A stretch of 64,000 nt of DNA, from the NCBI GenBank assembly GCA_016218155.1, contig JACREQ010000105.1, positions 1 through 64,000 on the forward strand, written 5' to 3'. This document shows, one piece after another, positions 55,256 through 64,000 of the stretch. Both the position numbers and the translations under genes were made by a program. The stretch is from Bacteroidia bacterium. GTDB lineage: Bacteria > Bacteroidota > Bacteroidia > Bacteroidales > GWA2-32-17. Below the pieces are notes generated by a model. The model was not told the DNA's origin and ran no database searches. It saw nothing but the letters and a program-made list of their open reading frames with translations. Within the stretch, counting starts at the first letter, position 1. Every line of letters starts with the position of its first letter.

Positions 55256-55816
55256 TTATTCTTTCATCAGCTCTGCGCTTGTTTTTCCCCCTTTTGATTT
55301 TAAATAATCCTTTACGTCAGCAACCATTGCCATTTCAATAACAGAACGCCCGTTAGAGTTTACTGCATTTACTTTAGCACCATGCTCAACAAGATATGTC
55401 ACAATTTTTAAATTTCCATCTTTAACAGCCCACATTAATGGCGACATTCCCATCATATCAGGTTTATTAATATCTGCTTTATGCTGAATTAAATAATCGG
55501 CAATACCAAAATTACCTGCAAGCAAAGCCACAGCAAGAGGTGTAGAGCCAGTATTAACTGTTTCATTAACATTTGCTCCATTCTCAACAAGATATTTTGC
55601 AATATCTTCATGATTATATTTACAAGCATATGCCAAGGCAGTCCAGCGAGCCTGATTTTTACCATCAATTGCAACACCTTTCTTAACAAATGACACAACT
55701 TTCGAGTACTCCCCTTTTGCTGCAGCTGTAACGTACTTATCAACTAGTTCGTCGGCAAATGTGCAGATTGCAAATGCGGTAAGTATTATTGTGAGAAATA
55801 AGCTTCTTTTTATCAT
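55256..55816 (-). CDS. Ankyrin-repeat protein, secreted
   Basis: A 186-residue protein with a signal peptide (about 1-21, ending TFA) followed by about four ankyrin repeats: [20 protein letters not shown], then [20 protein letters not shown], then [20 protein letters not shown], then [20 protein letters not shown]. It is probably periplasmic. Such repeats bind proteins; the partner is unknown. It starts 11 bases after the ettA stop and runs into hisS with a 2-base gap. Confidence 0.88.
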   Translation of the reverse strand: MIKRSLFLTIILTAFAICTFADELVDKYVTAAAKGEYSKVVSFVKKGVAIDGKNQARWTALAYACKYNHEDIAKYLVENGANVNETVNTGSTPLAVALLAGNFGIADYLIQHKADINKPDMMGMSPLMWAVKDGNLKIVTYLVEHGAKVNAVNSNGRSVIEMAMVADVKDYLKSKGGKTSAELMKE

Positions 55817-55827
55817 AACATTATTCT

Positions 55828-57507
55828 TTAATTTGCAATTAATTTTCTGTATTTTATACGCTGTGGACCAACGTCGCCCAAGCGTTTCTTTCTGTTTTCC
55901 ATATAATCAGAATATGAGCCTTCGAAGAAAATCACTTGCGAATCACCCTCAAAAGCAAGTATATGAGTTGCTACTCTATCCAAAAACCAGCGATCATGAG
56001 AGATAACAACTGCACATCCTGCAAAACTTTCAAGACCTTCTTCAAGTGCACGCAAGGTATTAACATCAATATCATTGGTTGGCTCATCGAGTAAAAGAAC
56101 ATTAGCCTCAGACTTTAAAGTTAAAGATAAGTGCAGTCTGTTACGTTCACCACCCGAAAGTATTCCACATTTCTTTTCCTGATCGGCACCACCAAAATTA
56201 AAACGAGCAACATACGCACGAGCATTCATTTGTTTTCCGCCAAGGCTAATAAGTTCACTATCGCCGGAGATTACCTGATAAACTGTTTTCTCAGGATCTA
56301 TTGCTTCATGAGCCTGATCAACATAACCGGTTCTTACAGTATCACCAATGTTTATTGTTCCGGAATCGGCAGTTTCTTTGCCCATTATCATACGGAAAAG
56401 TGTTGTTTTACCTGCACCATTTGGACCAATAATACCAACTATTCCAGCTGGTGGAAGATTAAAGCTAAGTTTTTCAAAAAGAAGTTTATCCCCAAAAGCT
56501 TTTGTTACTTCATTAAACTCAATAACATTTGAACCAAGACGCGGTCCGTTTGGTATATAAATTTCCAAACGTTCTTCTTTTTGTTTTACATCTTCGTTCA
56601 TCATTTTCTCATACGCAGCAAGACGGGCTTTGGGTCTCGCCTGACGTGCTTTTTGCGACATTCTAACCCATTCTAATTCGCGCTCAAGGGTTTTCATGCG
56701 TTTAGAAGCAGTTTTTTCTTCCTGCGCAAGACGTTTAGTTTTTTGATCTAACCATGAAGAGTAATTTCCTTTCCAGGGAATTCCCTCTCCACGATCTAAT
56801 TCAAGTATCCAGCCTGCAACATTATCAAGAAAATATCTATCATGAGTTACAGCAATAACAGTACCCTTATATTGTTGCAAGTGTATTTCCAACCATTGCA
56901 CCGATTCAGCATCAAGGTGGTTAGTCGGCTCATCAAGTAATAACACATCAGGTTGTTTTAACAATAGTCTGCATAATGCTACGCGACGAGCTTCTCCACC
57001 TGAAAGGTTTAATATTGGTGTACTTCCTTCAGGACAACGAAGAGCATCCATTGCGCGTTCCAATGTACTATCCAACTCCCAACCATTATGGTGTTCTATC
57101 AACTCTGTAAGTTCACCCTGACGTAAAATAAGTTTATTCATTTCGTCATCGCTCATTGGTTCGGCAAACTTATTATTTACCTCTTCATATTCTTTAAGTA
57201 AATCAACAACTTCCTGAACTCCTTCCTCAACAATTTGCCTAACAGTTTTGGTTTTATCCAATTGTGGATCCTGTTCTAAATAACCAACTGTATAACCTGG
57301 AGAAAAAACTACTTCACCCTGAAATGATTTTTCTAATCCGGCAATAATCTTCATCAATGATGATTTACCAGAACCGTTTAATCCAATAATTCCGATTTTT
57401 GCACCATAATAAAATGAAAGATAAATATTTTTTAAGACCTGTTTTTGTGGAGGATAAATCTTATTAACTCCAACCATCGAGAAAATTATTTTTTTATCGT
57501 CAGCCAT
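55828..57507 (-). CDS. ettA: Energy-dependent translational throttle protein EttA (ABC-F)
   Basis: A cytoplasmic ABC-F ATPase of 559 residues that binds the ribosomal E site and couples translation to ATP levels. It has two ABC domains with Walker A GLNGSGKSS (about 43) and GPNGAGKTT (about 362), ABC signatures NLSGGEARRVALCRLLL and LSGGERNRLHLSLTL, Walker B LLLDEPTNHLDAESVQWLE and LLLDEPTNDID, the arm region, and a linker (about 240-330) rich in Lys/Arg. Length matches EttA rather than Uup or YheS. It belongs to the long minus-strand run. Confidence 0.95.
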   Translation of the reverse strand: MADDKKIIFSMVGVNKIYPPQKQVLKNIYLSFYYGAKIGIIGLNGSGKSSLMKIIAGLEKSFQGEVVFSPGYTVGYLEQDPQLDKTKTVRQIVEEGVQEVVDLLKEYEEVNNKFAEPMSDDEMNKLILRQGELTELIEHHNGWELDSTLERAMDALRCPEGSTPILNLSGGEARRVALCRLLLKQPDVLLLDEPTNHLDAESVQWLEIHLQQYKGTVIAVTHDRYFLDNVAGWILELDRGEGIPWKGNYSSWLDQKTKRLAQEEKTASKRMKTLERELEWVRMSQKARQARPKARLAAYEKMMNEDVKQKEERLEIYIPNGPRLGSNVIEFNEVTKAFGDKLLFEKLSFNLPPAGIVGIIGPNGAGKTTLFRMIMGKETADSGTINIGDTVRTGYVDQAHEAIDPEKTVYQVISGDSELISLGGKQMNARAYVARFNFGGADQEKKCGILSGGERNRLHLSLTLKSEANVLLLDEPTNDIDVNTLRALEEGLESFAGCAVVISHDRWFLDRVATHILAFEGDSQVIFFEGSYSDYMENRKKRLGDVGPQRIKYRKLIAN

Positions 57508-57519
57508 ACCTTAATTTGA

Positions 57520-58371
57520 TTATTTAATATTTGATATTTTTTTAAGTTCAGATTCTAAAAGTGCATCCGGATGATTTTCATCTATCTTATGATAACCAAA
57601 GAAATACAATTTAGCATCAGCAGCTCCAATTAAAATAATCCAGCATCTGGCTTTTAGATTATTTTTTTCGGGTCCAACTTTATGTAAAAATACAACATCC
57701 GGGTTATTATTGTCAATAGCTTCCTCAATTTCGTCGCGAGTAACTATTTTAAATTTAAATGGGTATTGCTTTTTAAACTTTTCCTCAGTATTTATTAGAT
57801 TTTCTAACTCATCTTTTGCAACATAAAAAGTTTTATTTTTTAATTCTGCTAAATTTTTCTCGTAGTAATCTATAATATTTGAACTTTTTAATTCCTGATT
57901 TTTCGATGTCAGAATCAAATGATTTTGCATAAAGTTTAACATTGTAGCAATTTTATAGCTATATGTTTCCTGTTCGGCATCAGCGTAGGAAAGTGGAACA
58001 GTGCACAACTGAGGCATTTCGCTTTCATTTTTATAGTTTCCACCTAATGCAATACATAAAAAATTATATTTTGACGCTGATTTATCACCTTCATAAAAAA
58101 CTTTATCTATTGTTATAAATGAAAAAGACGGATCTTTAATTTTCTTTTCATAATCATCAACATTAATAAATTCGAATTCTGTTAGTTTCCAGTTCTTTTG
58201 CACAGCTGCCTTAAGTTGAATATTTGATTCGTTAAATGGGTCTTCATCCAGAACAACCATTGTTTTTGTTTTAAAAAACTGCTTTAACTGTTCAGGTGTT
58301 CCAACAGTATTTTGTGCTTCTGAGTAAGAATAAAAAAAGACAAAAATTGCTAATATGCTTATATATTTCAT
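57520..58371 (-). CDS. Secreted protein of unknown function with possible internal repeat
   Basis: I place the start at 58371 (MKYISILAIFVFFYSYSEAQ), because this gives a clean signal peptide and a 4-base gap to the previous gene; the upstream ATG at 58410 would overlap that gene. About 283 residues remain. I recognise no domain. Two stretches look alike: KTMVVLDEDPFNESNIQLKA with LTEFEFINVDDYEKKIKD, and KTFYVAKDELENLINTEEKF with FKFKIVTRDEIEEAIDNN. This suggests a duplication. It follows the propeller/SpoIIE gene and another secreted protein and ends 12 bases before ettA. Confidence 0.6.
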   Translation of the reverse strand: MKYISILAIFVFFYSYSEAQNTVGTPEQLKQFFKTKTMVVLDEDPFNESNIQLKAAVQKNWKLTEFEFINVDDYEKKIKDPSFSFITIDKVFYEGDKSASKYNFLCIALGGNYKNESEMPQLCTVPLSYADAEQETYSYKIATMLNFMQNHLILTSKNQELKSSNIIDYYEKNLAELKNKTFYVAKDELENLINTEEKFKKQYPFKFKIVTRDEIEEAIDNNNPDVVFLHKVGPEKNNLKARCWIILIGAADAKLYFFGYHKIDENHPDALLESELKKISNIK

Positions 58372-58375
58372 AACG

Positions 58376-59056
58376 TTATTGCATTGGTAAATATAATGGA
58401 TTTCGTTCATTATAACGACGTATGTATAAAAACATCATTTGCTTTTTTTTATTTTTCTTTAATAAGTTAAATTCATTAAAAAGTTCAGGATCTTTTGAAA
58501 TAAATGCCTGAACAGTCTCGAGAGTAAAGGGAAATGATTTGCCATTTTCGAAATCAATCAAATTTTGAACTAAATGGCTTGTTTCATATGAAGGCATATA
58601 TGTATTAGAATAATTATAATATGGATCGAAACCATTATCTACTCTTATGGTTTGTGTTGCTACATAATGTGAGATTTTACCAATATACGGCACTCTGTAA
58701 AAATCGTTATTATAATATACATAAATAGCACCATTTCTACAATATCCCCATAATTGTTTGGTTTCAACAGTTTGCTGAACTCCGTAATCGTCAAGAAAAA
58801 CTATTTTCTGGTTTTTAAATATATTGCTATACCAGTTATCATCATTTTTATCACCTGAAATAACTCTTTCAAAAGAAAGTGGCTTATTTAAAAGTAACTG
58901 ATCAAAGGAGATAAAAATCCCTTCTTTAATTTTATACGATAAAGTATATCGTTCTTTTCCGGTTGTATCTGTTTGAGCAGACACAGCAAAAACATTAAAC
59001 AATAGAATAACTTTAAAAACGATAAGAAATATTATTATCGGAAAATTAATTTTCAT
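58376..59056 (-). CDS. Secreted protein of unknown function beside the propeller/SpoIIE gene
   Basis: A 226-residue protein with an N-terminal signal (about 1-28, ending VSAQ). The following region reads YTLSYKIKEGIFISFDQLLLNKPLSF and IYVYYNNDFYRVPYIGKISH, with a KEGxFxSFxxLxxNxP pattern that I have seen in Bacteroidota secreted proteins but cannot name. It begins 10 bases after the propeller/SpoIIE gene and is followed by the other unknown protein. The three are likely cotranscribed. Confidence 0.6.
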   Translation of the reverse strand: MKINFPIIIFLIVFKVILLFNVFAVSAQTDTTGKERYTLSYKIKEGIFISFDQLLLNKPLSFERVISGDKNDDNWYSNIFKNQKIVFLDDYGVQQTVETKQLWGYCRNGAIYVYYNNDFYRVPYIGKISHYVATQTIRVDNGFDPYYNYSNTYMPSYETSHLVQNLIDFENGKSFPFTLETVQAFISKDPELFNEFNLLKKNKKKQMMFLYIRRYNERNPLYLPMQ

Positions 59057-59066
59057 AACAAATAAC

Positions 59067-62000
59067 CTATAATTTTATTCCGATTACAAGAATATCATCA
59101 ACTTGTTCGAGCTGACCTTTCCAACTTTCAAAATTCTCCTCAAGAAATGCTTTTTGTTTTAGCAATGGAAGTCCATTTATAGTTAATAAAAGGTGACGGA
59201 AACGACGGAATTTGAATTTCTTACCAAGTGGACCACCAAACTGATCGGCATAACCATCAGAGAATATATAAAGCATATCATTTTCGCGGTAAGACACAAT
59301 GTGGTTATCAAATTTAAGATCTTCATTTCCTTCCATTTTACCCACTGCAAAACGATTTCCTTTAACTTCTATAATTTTATTTTCACGTGCAATGTAAAGT
59401 GGATTAAAAGCTCCGGCATATTCTAGCACTTTGTTATTACGATCGATAACAAGAAGCGAAACATCCATACCATCCTTTATAGCACTCTCATTTGCATGCT
59501 TACTAAAAGTTTCACTAATTCCAAGATTTAATAAATTAAGAATTTGTGCAGGATTTTCTACCCCTTGTTCTTTTGTAATATTTCTTAATAAATCAAATCC
59601 AATAATACTCATAAAAGCCCCAGGCACACCATGTCCGGTACAATCAACAGCTGCAATAAAAATCTTACTTTCCTTCTCGGTAACCCAGTAAAAGTCACCG
59701 CTAACAATATCCTTAGGGTTATAAAATATGAATGAATCCGGCAATAATTTTCTGAATAAATATTCAGATGGCAACATAGCTTCCTGAATACGTTTAGCAT
59801 AGTTAATACTATCGGTAATACTCTTATTTTTAACGGCCAGTTCTTCTCTTTGTTTTGCAATTTCCAATGCTGCTAATTGCTTTATCCTAAGTGCATCATT
59901 AGCTTTCTGAAGCTTCTTGGTTCTGCTTCTGACATATAAATATATTGCTGTAAATATTAATAAAATATAGGTTATATAAGCATATATAGATTTAAAAATA
60001 GGGGGATTAACAATAATCCTTATTGATATTTCTTTATCGTTCCAAACCAAGTCATTATTGCTACCTTTTACTCTAAGAACATATTCTCCTGGTGCCAATG
60101 TTCCAAAATCCTGAAAGTTTCTATTACCAATTTGAATCCATGAATTATTAAGCCCTTCCATCATATACATATAACTGTTCTTTGGGGACTTTGTGAATTC
60201 TAAAGCTGCAAAGTTAAATGTAAGCGAATGATCAGTATAAGCCAATTCTAACTCACGTACTTTCTCAATGTTTAATATTATTTTATTTCCGTTTGAAATT
60301 TTTTCGAAAGTAGTAAAAACAACAGTTGGTATAAAAGGGTTATCATTCATTTCTGAAGGGTTAAAACTATTAAAGCCATTAGTTCCCCCAAAAAATATTT
60401 CTCCACTTTTTGAAATAAAAGAAGCTCCGTTATTAAACTCCAAACCCTGCAATCCATCAGCCCTATCGTACGAACGAATTTTAAAAGTTTTGCGATCGAG
60501 CATTGCAATACCATGATTTGTACTCATCCAGATATTTCCATTTTTATCTTGCTCAAGTTCGTATATGGTTTCGTTTGGCAAACCATCTTTATCGGTAAAA
60601 TACTGAAATGTTGCATTTCTTTTATCATATCGATTTAGACCACTTGCAGTACCAATCCAGATAGAGCCATCAATAGAATCCTCAAGTATTTCTTCAATAT
60701 AAGAGTTACTTATCTGGTAATACTTGTTTTTACCTGCATAAGTACGACCATCTTTTACAGAGCCAATTCTAAAAAACTTATTTGTTTTATAATCAAATCT
60801 GTTTAATCCTGCTTTTGTACCTATCCAGATATATCCATCCCTATCTCCCATAATATAAATAATCTGGTTATCAAATAAACTTAATGTGTCGGCATAGGTA
60901 CTCCAATAAGTGTTAACTGTTAAGTCAGAAATATTAAATCTATTTAAACCATTAGTGGTTCCTACCCAAACATTTCCCTTATAATCCTCAAGAATAGAGT
61001 AAATTCTTGATCCATCAAGATTTGGAAAATTTTTAAACTTATAATATTTATTTAAATCAGTAAATTTCTTTGTTTTTTTATCGTAAATGCTTATACCTTT
61101 TTTTGTTCCCAGCCAGATTAATCCTTTACTATCAGGCATAATAACGTGAACGTTATCACCAATAATTCTTTCACCCGGAGGTGAGTTTGTTGAATAATTT
61201 TTTACTACCCCCGTTTTTCTGTTTACTATATCTAGACCATAATCCCATGTTCCAACCCATAAATCGCCATTATCTGCTTCATAAATTGATGCAATAATAT
61301 TCTCTGAAAGTTTTAGTGAATTACTCCCTTTAGAATCACGGTATAAAAGAAACTTTTTTGGTTTAAGATCATATTTATCCAACCCCTGATCGTCAGTTCC
61401 AATCCATAAATTATATGATTTATCTTCTAAAACAAAATTTAAATATTGTGAGCTTATACTAAATTTATTATTTGGTTGATTTTGAAACACCTGTACATCA
61501 CCCGTTTTCGGATTTAATTTATTTAATCCACCACCATAAGTAGCAACCCAGATGTAACCATCGTGCCCGTAACAAATAGAATTTATTTGATTGGCAGAAA
61601 GACCTTTCTCTTCAGTAAAGTCATGAAAAAAGTGTTCGAATTTTTTAGTTTTCTTATTAAACTTATTTATTCCATAACGGGTAGCAACCCATAATGTTTT
61701 ATCACCATCAAATACTAATCCTGTAATAAAATTATCACTGATAGAATTTACATCTCCGGGATTATGTGTATAAGATTTAAACTGTTCAAGTTTCCTATTA
61801 AAAAAATGTAGTCCTGTTGCTGAGCCTACCCAAATACCCTCTTCATCCTCAAGTAACGGGAACCCTTTGTCGCTCTTATTTGAACCGAAATAATCAATTT
61901 CATGTTCAAATCTTGTAAATTTTCCGGTAGCTGTATCTAGCTTATTTAAAGCCTTTTCTGTTTTAGCCCAAACCGTACCAAATCTATCAACCAAAACACC

Positions 62001-62429
62001 AAACACTTCATTTTCGCTAATTGATGAAGGTTTCTTTGGGTTATGAATATATCTTACTATTTTATCCGATCTCTGATATAATTTATTTAATCCATATTGA
62101 GTTCCTATCCAAATAATTCCGGAAGTATCATCATCAATTGCATAGATCCAGTTACTTGAGATAGAATTAGTATCAAGCGGACTATGTTGATAATGTTTAA
62201 ATTTATATCCGTCGTATTTATTTAGCCCATCTTGTGTTCCAAGCCATAAAAATCCAACCTTACCCTGAACTATGCAATTAACCGAACTTTGCGATAAACC
62301 CTCATCAACAGTAAAATGTTCGAAAAAGGCTTCGGATACTTGAGCATTACTTAAACCGCTGATTAAAACCAACAACAACCCCGCAACAATATGTATAAAT
62401 TTCTTTGATTTCATTAAAATAGTTCTCAT
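59067..62429 (-). CDS. Two-component-like beta-propeller sensor fused to SpoIIE-type phosphatase
   Basis: A membrane signalling protein of 1120 residues. After a signal peptide (residues about 1-29; the ATG at 62414 is an alternative start) come Reg_prop beta-propeller repeats forming the periplasmic sensor (about 40-690; repeated forms such as GFLWLGTQDGLNKYDGYKFK and IIWIGTQYGLNKL). Then a Y_Y_Y domain (about 740-805), one membrane helix (about 812-832), a coiled coil, and a SpoIIE PP2C domain (about 890-1120) with IAAVDCTGHGVPGAFMSIIG and FSDGYADQFGGPLGKKFKF. In the common hybrid two-component form this sensor drives a histidine kinase; here it drives a phosphatase. No target STAS or anti-sigma gene lies nearby. 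Confidence 0.93.
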   Translation of the reverse strand: MRTILMKSKKFIHIVAGLLLVLISGLSNAQVSEAFFEHFTVDEGLSQSSVNCIVQGKVGFLWLGTQDGLNKYDGYKFKHYQHSPLDTNSISSNWIYAIDDDTSGIIWIGTQYGLNKLYQRSDKIVRYIHNPKKPSSISENEVFGVLVDRFGTVWAKTEKALNKLDTATGKFTRFEHEIDYFGSNKSDKGFPLLEDEEGIWVGSATGLHFFNRKLEQFKSYTHNPGDVNSISDNFITGLVFDGDKTLWVATRYGINKFNKKTKKFEHFFHDFTEEKGLSANQINSICYGHDGYIWVATYGGGLNKLNPKTGDVQVFQNQPNNKFSISSQYLNFVLEDKSYNLWIGTDDQGLDKYDLKPKKFLLYRDSKGSNSLKLSENIIASIYEADNGDLWVGTWDYGLDIVNRKTGVVKNYSTNSPPGERIIGDNVHVIMPDSKGLIWLGTKKGISIYDKKTKKFTDLNKYYKFKNFPNLDGSRIYSILEDYKGNVWVGTTNGLNRFNISDLTVNTYWSTYADTLSLFDNQIIYIMGDRDGYIWIGTKAGLNRFDYKTNKFFRIGSVKDGRTYAGKNKYYQISNSYIEEILEDSIDGSIWIGTASGLNRYDKRNATFQYFTDKDGLPNETIYELEQDKNGNIWMSTNHGIAMLDRKTFKIRSYDRADGLQGLEFNNGASFISKSGEIFFGGTNGFNSFNPSEMNDNPFIPTVVFTTFEKISNGNKIILNIEKVRELELAYTDHSLTFNFAALEFTKSPKNSYMYMMEGLNNSWIQIGNRNFQDFGTLAPGEYVLRVKGSNNDLVWNDKEISIRIIVNPPIFKSIYAYITYILLIFTAIYLYVRSRTKKLQKANDALRIKQLAALEIAKQREELAVKNKSITDSINYAKRIQEAMLPSEYLFRKLLPDSFIFYNPKDIVSGDFYWVTEKESKIFIAAVDCTGHGVPGAFMSIIGFDLLRNITKEQGVENPAQILNLLNLGISETFSKHANESAIKDGMDVSLLVIDRNNKVLEYAGAFNPLYIARENKIIEVKGNRFAVGKMEGNEDLKFDNHIVSYRENDMLYIFSDGYADQFGGPLGKKFKFRRFRHLLLTINGLPLLKQKAFLEENFESWKGQLEQVDDILVIGIKL

Positions 62430-62498
62430 GCTAAATTAATATTTCTTTATAATTAAGCATACAGAAATTTAAAATATTACAAACTATTTTAAATTAAA

Positions 62499-64000
62499 TC
62501 ATGATTTCTTTTCAAAACCTTCGTTTGTAATCAGATTATGAATTATTTGTGATGGCGATTTCTCAAACTCAGAAAAACCATATTTTATCCATTTGGAATC
62601 AACAACAGAAATTGTTTCCTTGTCAGAATAAACCGGATTTGGCCACGGACTTTTAATATGTGGTTTTGAAGTACAATCGATAATAACGATAGGTTTTAAA
62701 TCAAATTGTTTTATTTTAATATCTCTGGTTGGGTCAATGTTAGCAAGACAATGCCACAAAATAAGTTCTTTAGTATCTGGTAATCCTTTATCACAAATTA
62801 TTAAACTTGTTGGAGAAATATTATTTTCAATAATTTCCTTTAAAAACAATTCTGAATTAAAAACTTCAGAATTTTCAATCTGAACCAATAATATTCGGTA
62901 TTTCAACAAAAATGAATTTACATTAATAATTTCCCTTTTTTCATTACAAAAATTTATTATAATCTTTTGTTGATCCTGGTTCCATCCTTCAATTAATTCG
63001 TAATTTGAATAAGTATTATCTATTGCCAATTTTCCACCAAATGCAAACTGATTTCCTGCATGTTCAAGTGCATCCATTGGTCCTGAAGAGAAAAACATGT
63101 TTTTTACAAAATCTGCATTTTCTAGAATTGACTTATAAATATCATCTTCGTTCTTAGGACTTTTATCAGTAATAATTAAAACTTTGTTTAGCATCATTTG
63201 TCCCATTCCCCAAAGCGAATGTGCTACTTTTTGAGCCTGTCCTCTATATTCATTTTTTATTTGAACAATAACCAAATTATGAGCTACACCGTAATCGGGC
63301 ATGCTCATATCAATAACTTCAGGCAAACCTGCCTTTTGCATTAATGGTAAAAAAACACGTTCGGATGCTTTAATTAACCAATAATCTTCTTGTGGTGGAA
63401 CACCAACAATTGTTGCAGGATAAACTGCATTTTTTCGGCTTGTTATACAGGTAACATGAAATTTCGGGTAGTTATCAGGTAACGAATAAAAACCTGTATG
63501 ATCACCAAAAGGACCTTCGTTTACAAGTGATTCCATCGGATCAACATAACCTTCAATAACAATATCTGCATCTGAAGGAACTTCAATATCCTGAGTTAAA
63601 CATTTAACAAGCTGCACCGATTTTTTTCTTAAAAATCCTGCAAGCATGTATTCGTCAATACCATCAGGCAATGGAGCTGATGCACAATATGCATAAACAG
63701 GATCCCCACCTAAAATTACAGCTATTGGAATTTTCTTTTTCTGCTTTAAATATTCTGCAAAATGTCTTGCACCTGTTTTGTGTAGATGCCAGTGCATACC
63801 AGTTTCCTTTGTTCCAAACACCTGCATTCTGTACATACCTGCATTTCTTATACCTGTTATAGGATCTTTTGTATTAACAACAGGTAAAGTAATAAATTTT
63901 CCACCATCAAAAGGCCAGCATTTTAATATTGGCAAAATAGATAAGTCAGGATTTGCATAAACAACTTCCTGACAAGGAGCTTTTCTTTTAGATTTTTTAG
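62499..64000 (-). CDS. UbiD-family decarboxylase, 5' end outside window
   Basis: The frame stays open to the edge of the window on the minus strand, so the true start is further right. Residues near the edge read APCQEVVYANPDLSILPILK then CWPFDGGKFITLP, the normal UbiD sequence; a TTG at 63935 is internal and not a start. UbiD enzymes use prenylated FMN to decarboxylate aromatic or unsaturated acids, often in menaquinone or ubiquinone synthesis. Visible also: AGMYRMQVFGTKETGMHWH, AVILGGDPVYAYCASAPLPD and EGPFGDHTGFYS. About 500 residues are present, the C-terminal part included. A menaquinone role would fit a Bacteroidota respiratory chain but cannot be proved here. Confidence 0.92.
   Translation of the reverse strand, partial: KKSKRKAPCQEVVYANPDLSILPILKCWPFDGGKFITLPVVNTKDPITGIRNAGMYRMQVFGTKETGMHWHLHKTGARHFAEYLKQKKKIPIAVILGGDPVYAYCASAPLPDGIDEYMLAGFLRKKSVQLVKCLTQDIEVPSDADIVIEGYVDPMESLVNEGPFGDHTGFYSLPDNYPKFHVTCITSRKNAVYPATIVGVPPQEDYWLIKASERVFLPLMQKAGLPEVIDMSMPDYGVAHNLVIVQIKNEYRGQAQKVAHSLWGMGQMMLNKVLIITDKSPKNEDDIYKSILENADFVKNMFFSSGPMDALEHAGNQFAFGGKLAIDNTYSNYELIEGWNQDQQKIIINFCNEKREIINVNSFLLKYRILLVQIENSEVFNSELFLKEIIENNISPTSLIICDKGLPDTKELILWHCLANIDPTRDIKIKQFDLKPIVIIDCTSKPHIKSPWPNPVYSDKETISVVDSKWIKYGFSEFEKSPSQIIHNLITNEGFEKKS

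Noticed and set aside
55761-56532. Plus-strand open frames opposite ettA
   Set aside because: They are antisense shadows of the ABC domain; no start context, no homology that I can see.
59193-59691. Plus-strand open frames opposite the SpoIIE part of the propeller gene
   Set aside because: They are antisense to a strongly conserved catalytic domain, with no signal or domain of their own.
62499-63935. TTG at 63935 as the ubiD start
   Set aside because: UbiD-type sequence continues in frame up to the window edge, so the gene begins outside the window.
1-64000. tRNA, rRNA, riboswitches, insertion sequences, prophage or toxin-antitoxin pairs
   Set aside because: No intergenic stretch showed a cloverleaf, conserved rRNA segment, transposase, integrase or paired small-toxin genes.

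Overview
This 64 kb window is AT-rich (roughly 30% GC by eye) and comes from the chromosome of a member of the Bacteroidota, most likely a Bacteroidia/Bacteroidales-like or marine relative. The signs are type IX secretion (T9SS) C-terminal sorting domains, SprB-repeat surface proteins, a TonB receptor paired with a DUF4249 lipoprotein, a fused ccoNO oxidase gene, an OstA-like/SurA outer-membrane module, near absence of Shine-Dalgarno sequences, and several promoters of the Bacteroidota form TTTG-N19-TAnnTTTG. The gene for KDO activation (kdsB) implies lipopolysaccharide. The cbb3 oxidase implies microaerobic respiration. No phage, plasmid, insertion sequence, CRISPR array, rRNA or tRNA was found.

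Layout. 1-8.4 kb: the end of a rhodanese-like gene, two divergent T9SS cargo genes, a DUF4197 protein, and a TonB receptor with its DUF4249 lipoprotein. 8.6-16.7 kb (minus strand): one compact cbb3 oxidase operon in the order ccoS-ccoNO-ccoQ-ccoP-ccoG-ccoH-(DsbD_2/TauE-like)-ccoI, including a 58-residue ccoQ-like gene whose start overlaps the ccoNO stop. 16.9-25.8 kb: a LysM lytic transglycosylase facing a DUF4846 protein, a cation efflux protein, a lipoprotein with hflX, an orphan LytTR response regulator followed by a 21-bp periodic repeat array and a small TPR gene, kdsB, and a SpmA-SpmB-like fusion. 25.9-36.5 kb: recQ, guaB, three parvulin/SurA-type chaperones, a MoxR ATPase, an OstA-like protein and a DUF2795 protein. 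36.8-49.3 kb: a 1272-residue surface protein, murI, a SpoIIE-type phosphatase, a 965-residue protein ending in an M28-like peptidase domain, a degenerate inverted-repeat element, pepD and an MFS transporter. 49.3-64 kb (all minus strand): a DUF362/T9SS protein with a small membrane protein, a nucleotide-sugar-epimerase-like protein, a REP-like hairpin, a double thioredoxin, hisS, an ankyrin protein, ettA, two secreted proteins of unknown function, a beta-propeller/SpoIIE sensor phosphatase, and a ubiD gene that runs off the window.

How the parts fit. Envelope biogenesis and surface display dominate: SurA-like chaperones, OstA-like and KdsB supply the outer membrane, and four T9SS cargo proteins use it, although no T9SS machinery gene lies here. 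Signalling is represented by an orphan LytTR regulator and two SpoIIE-type phosphatases, one of them fused to a periplasmic propeller sensor, with no anti-sigma or STAS partner in the window.

I saw no unmistakable new system. The best candidates are: the DUF362 protein with a multi-pass N-terminus, a T9SS tail and an ECF-S-like neighbour; the large M28-like protein with about 600 unassigned residues; the propeller-SpoIIE gene with its two unknown secreted partners; the papain-like C/H pattern in DUF4846; and the periodic repeats behind the LytTR gene.
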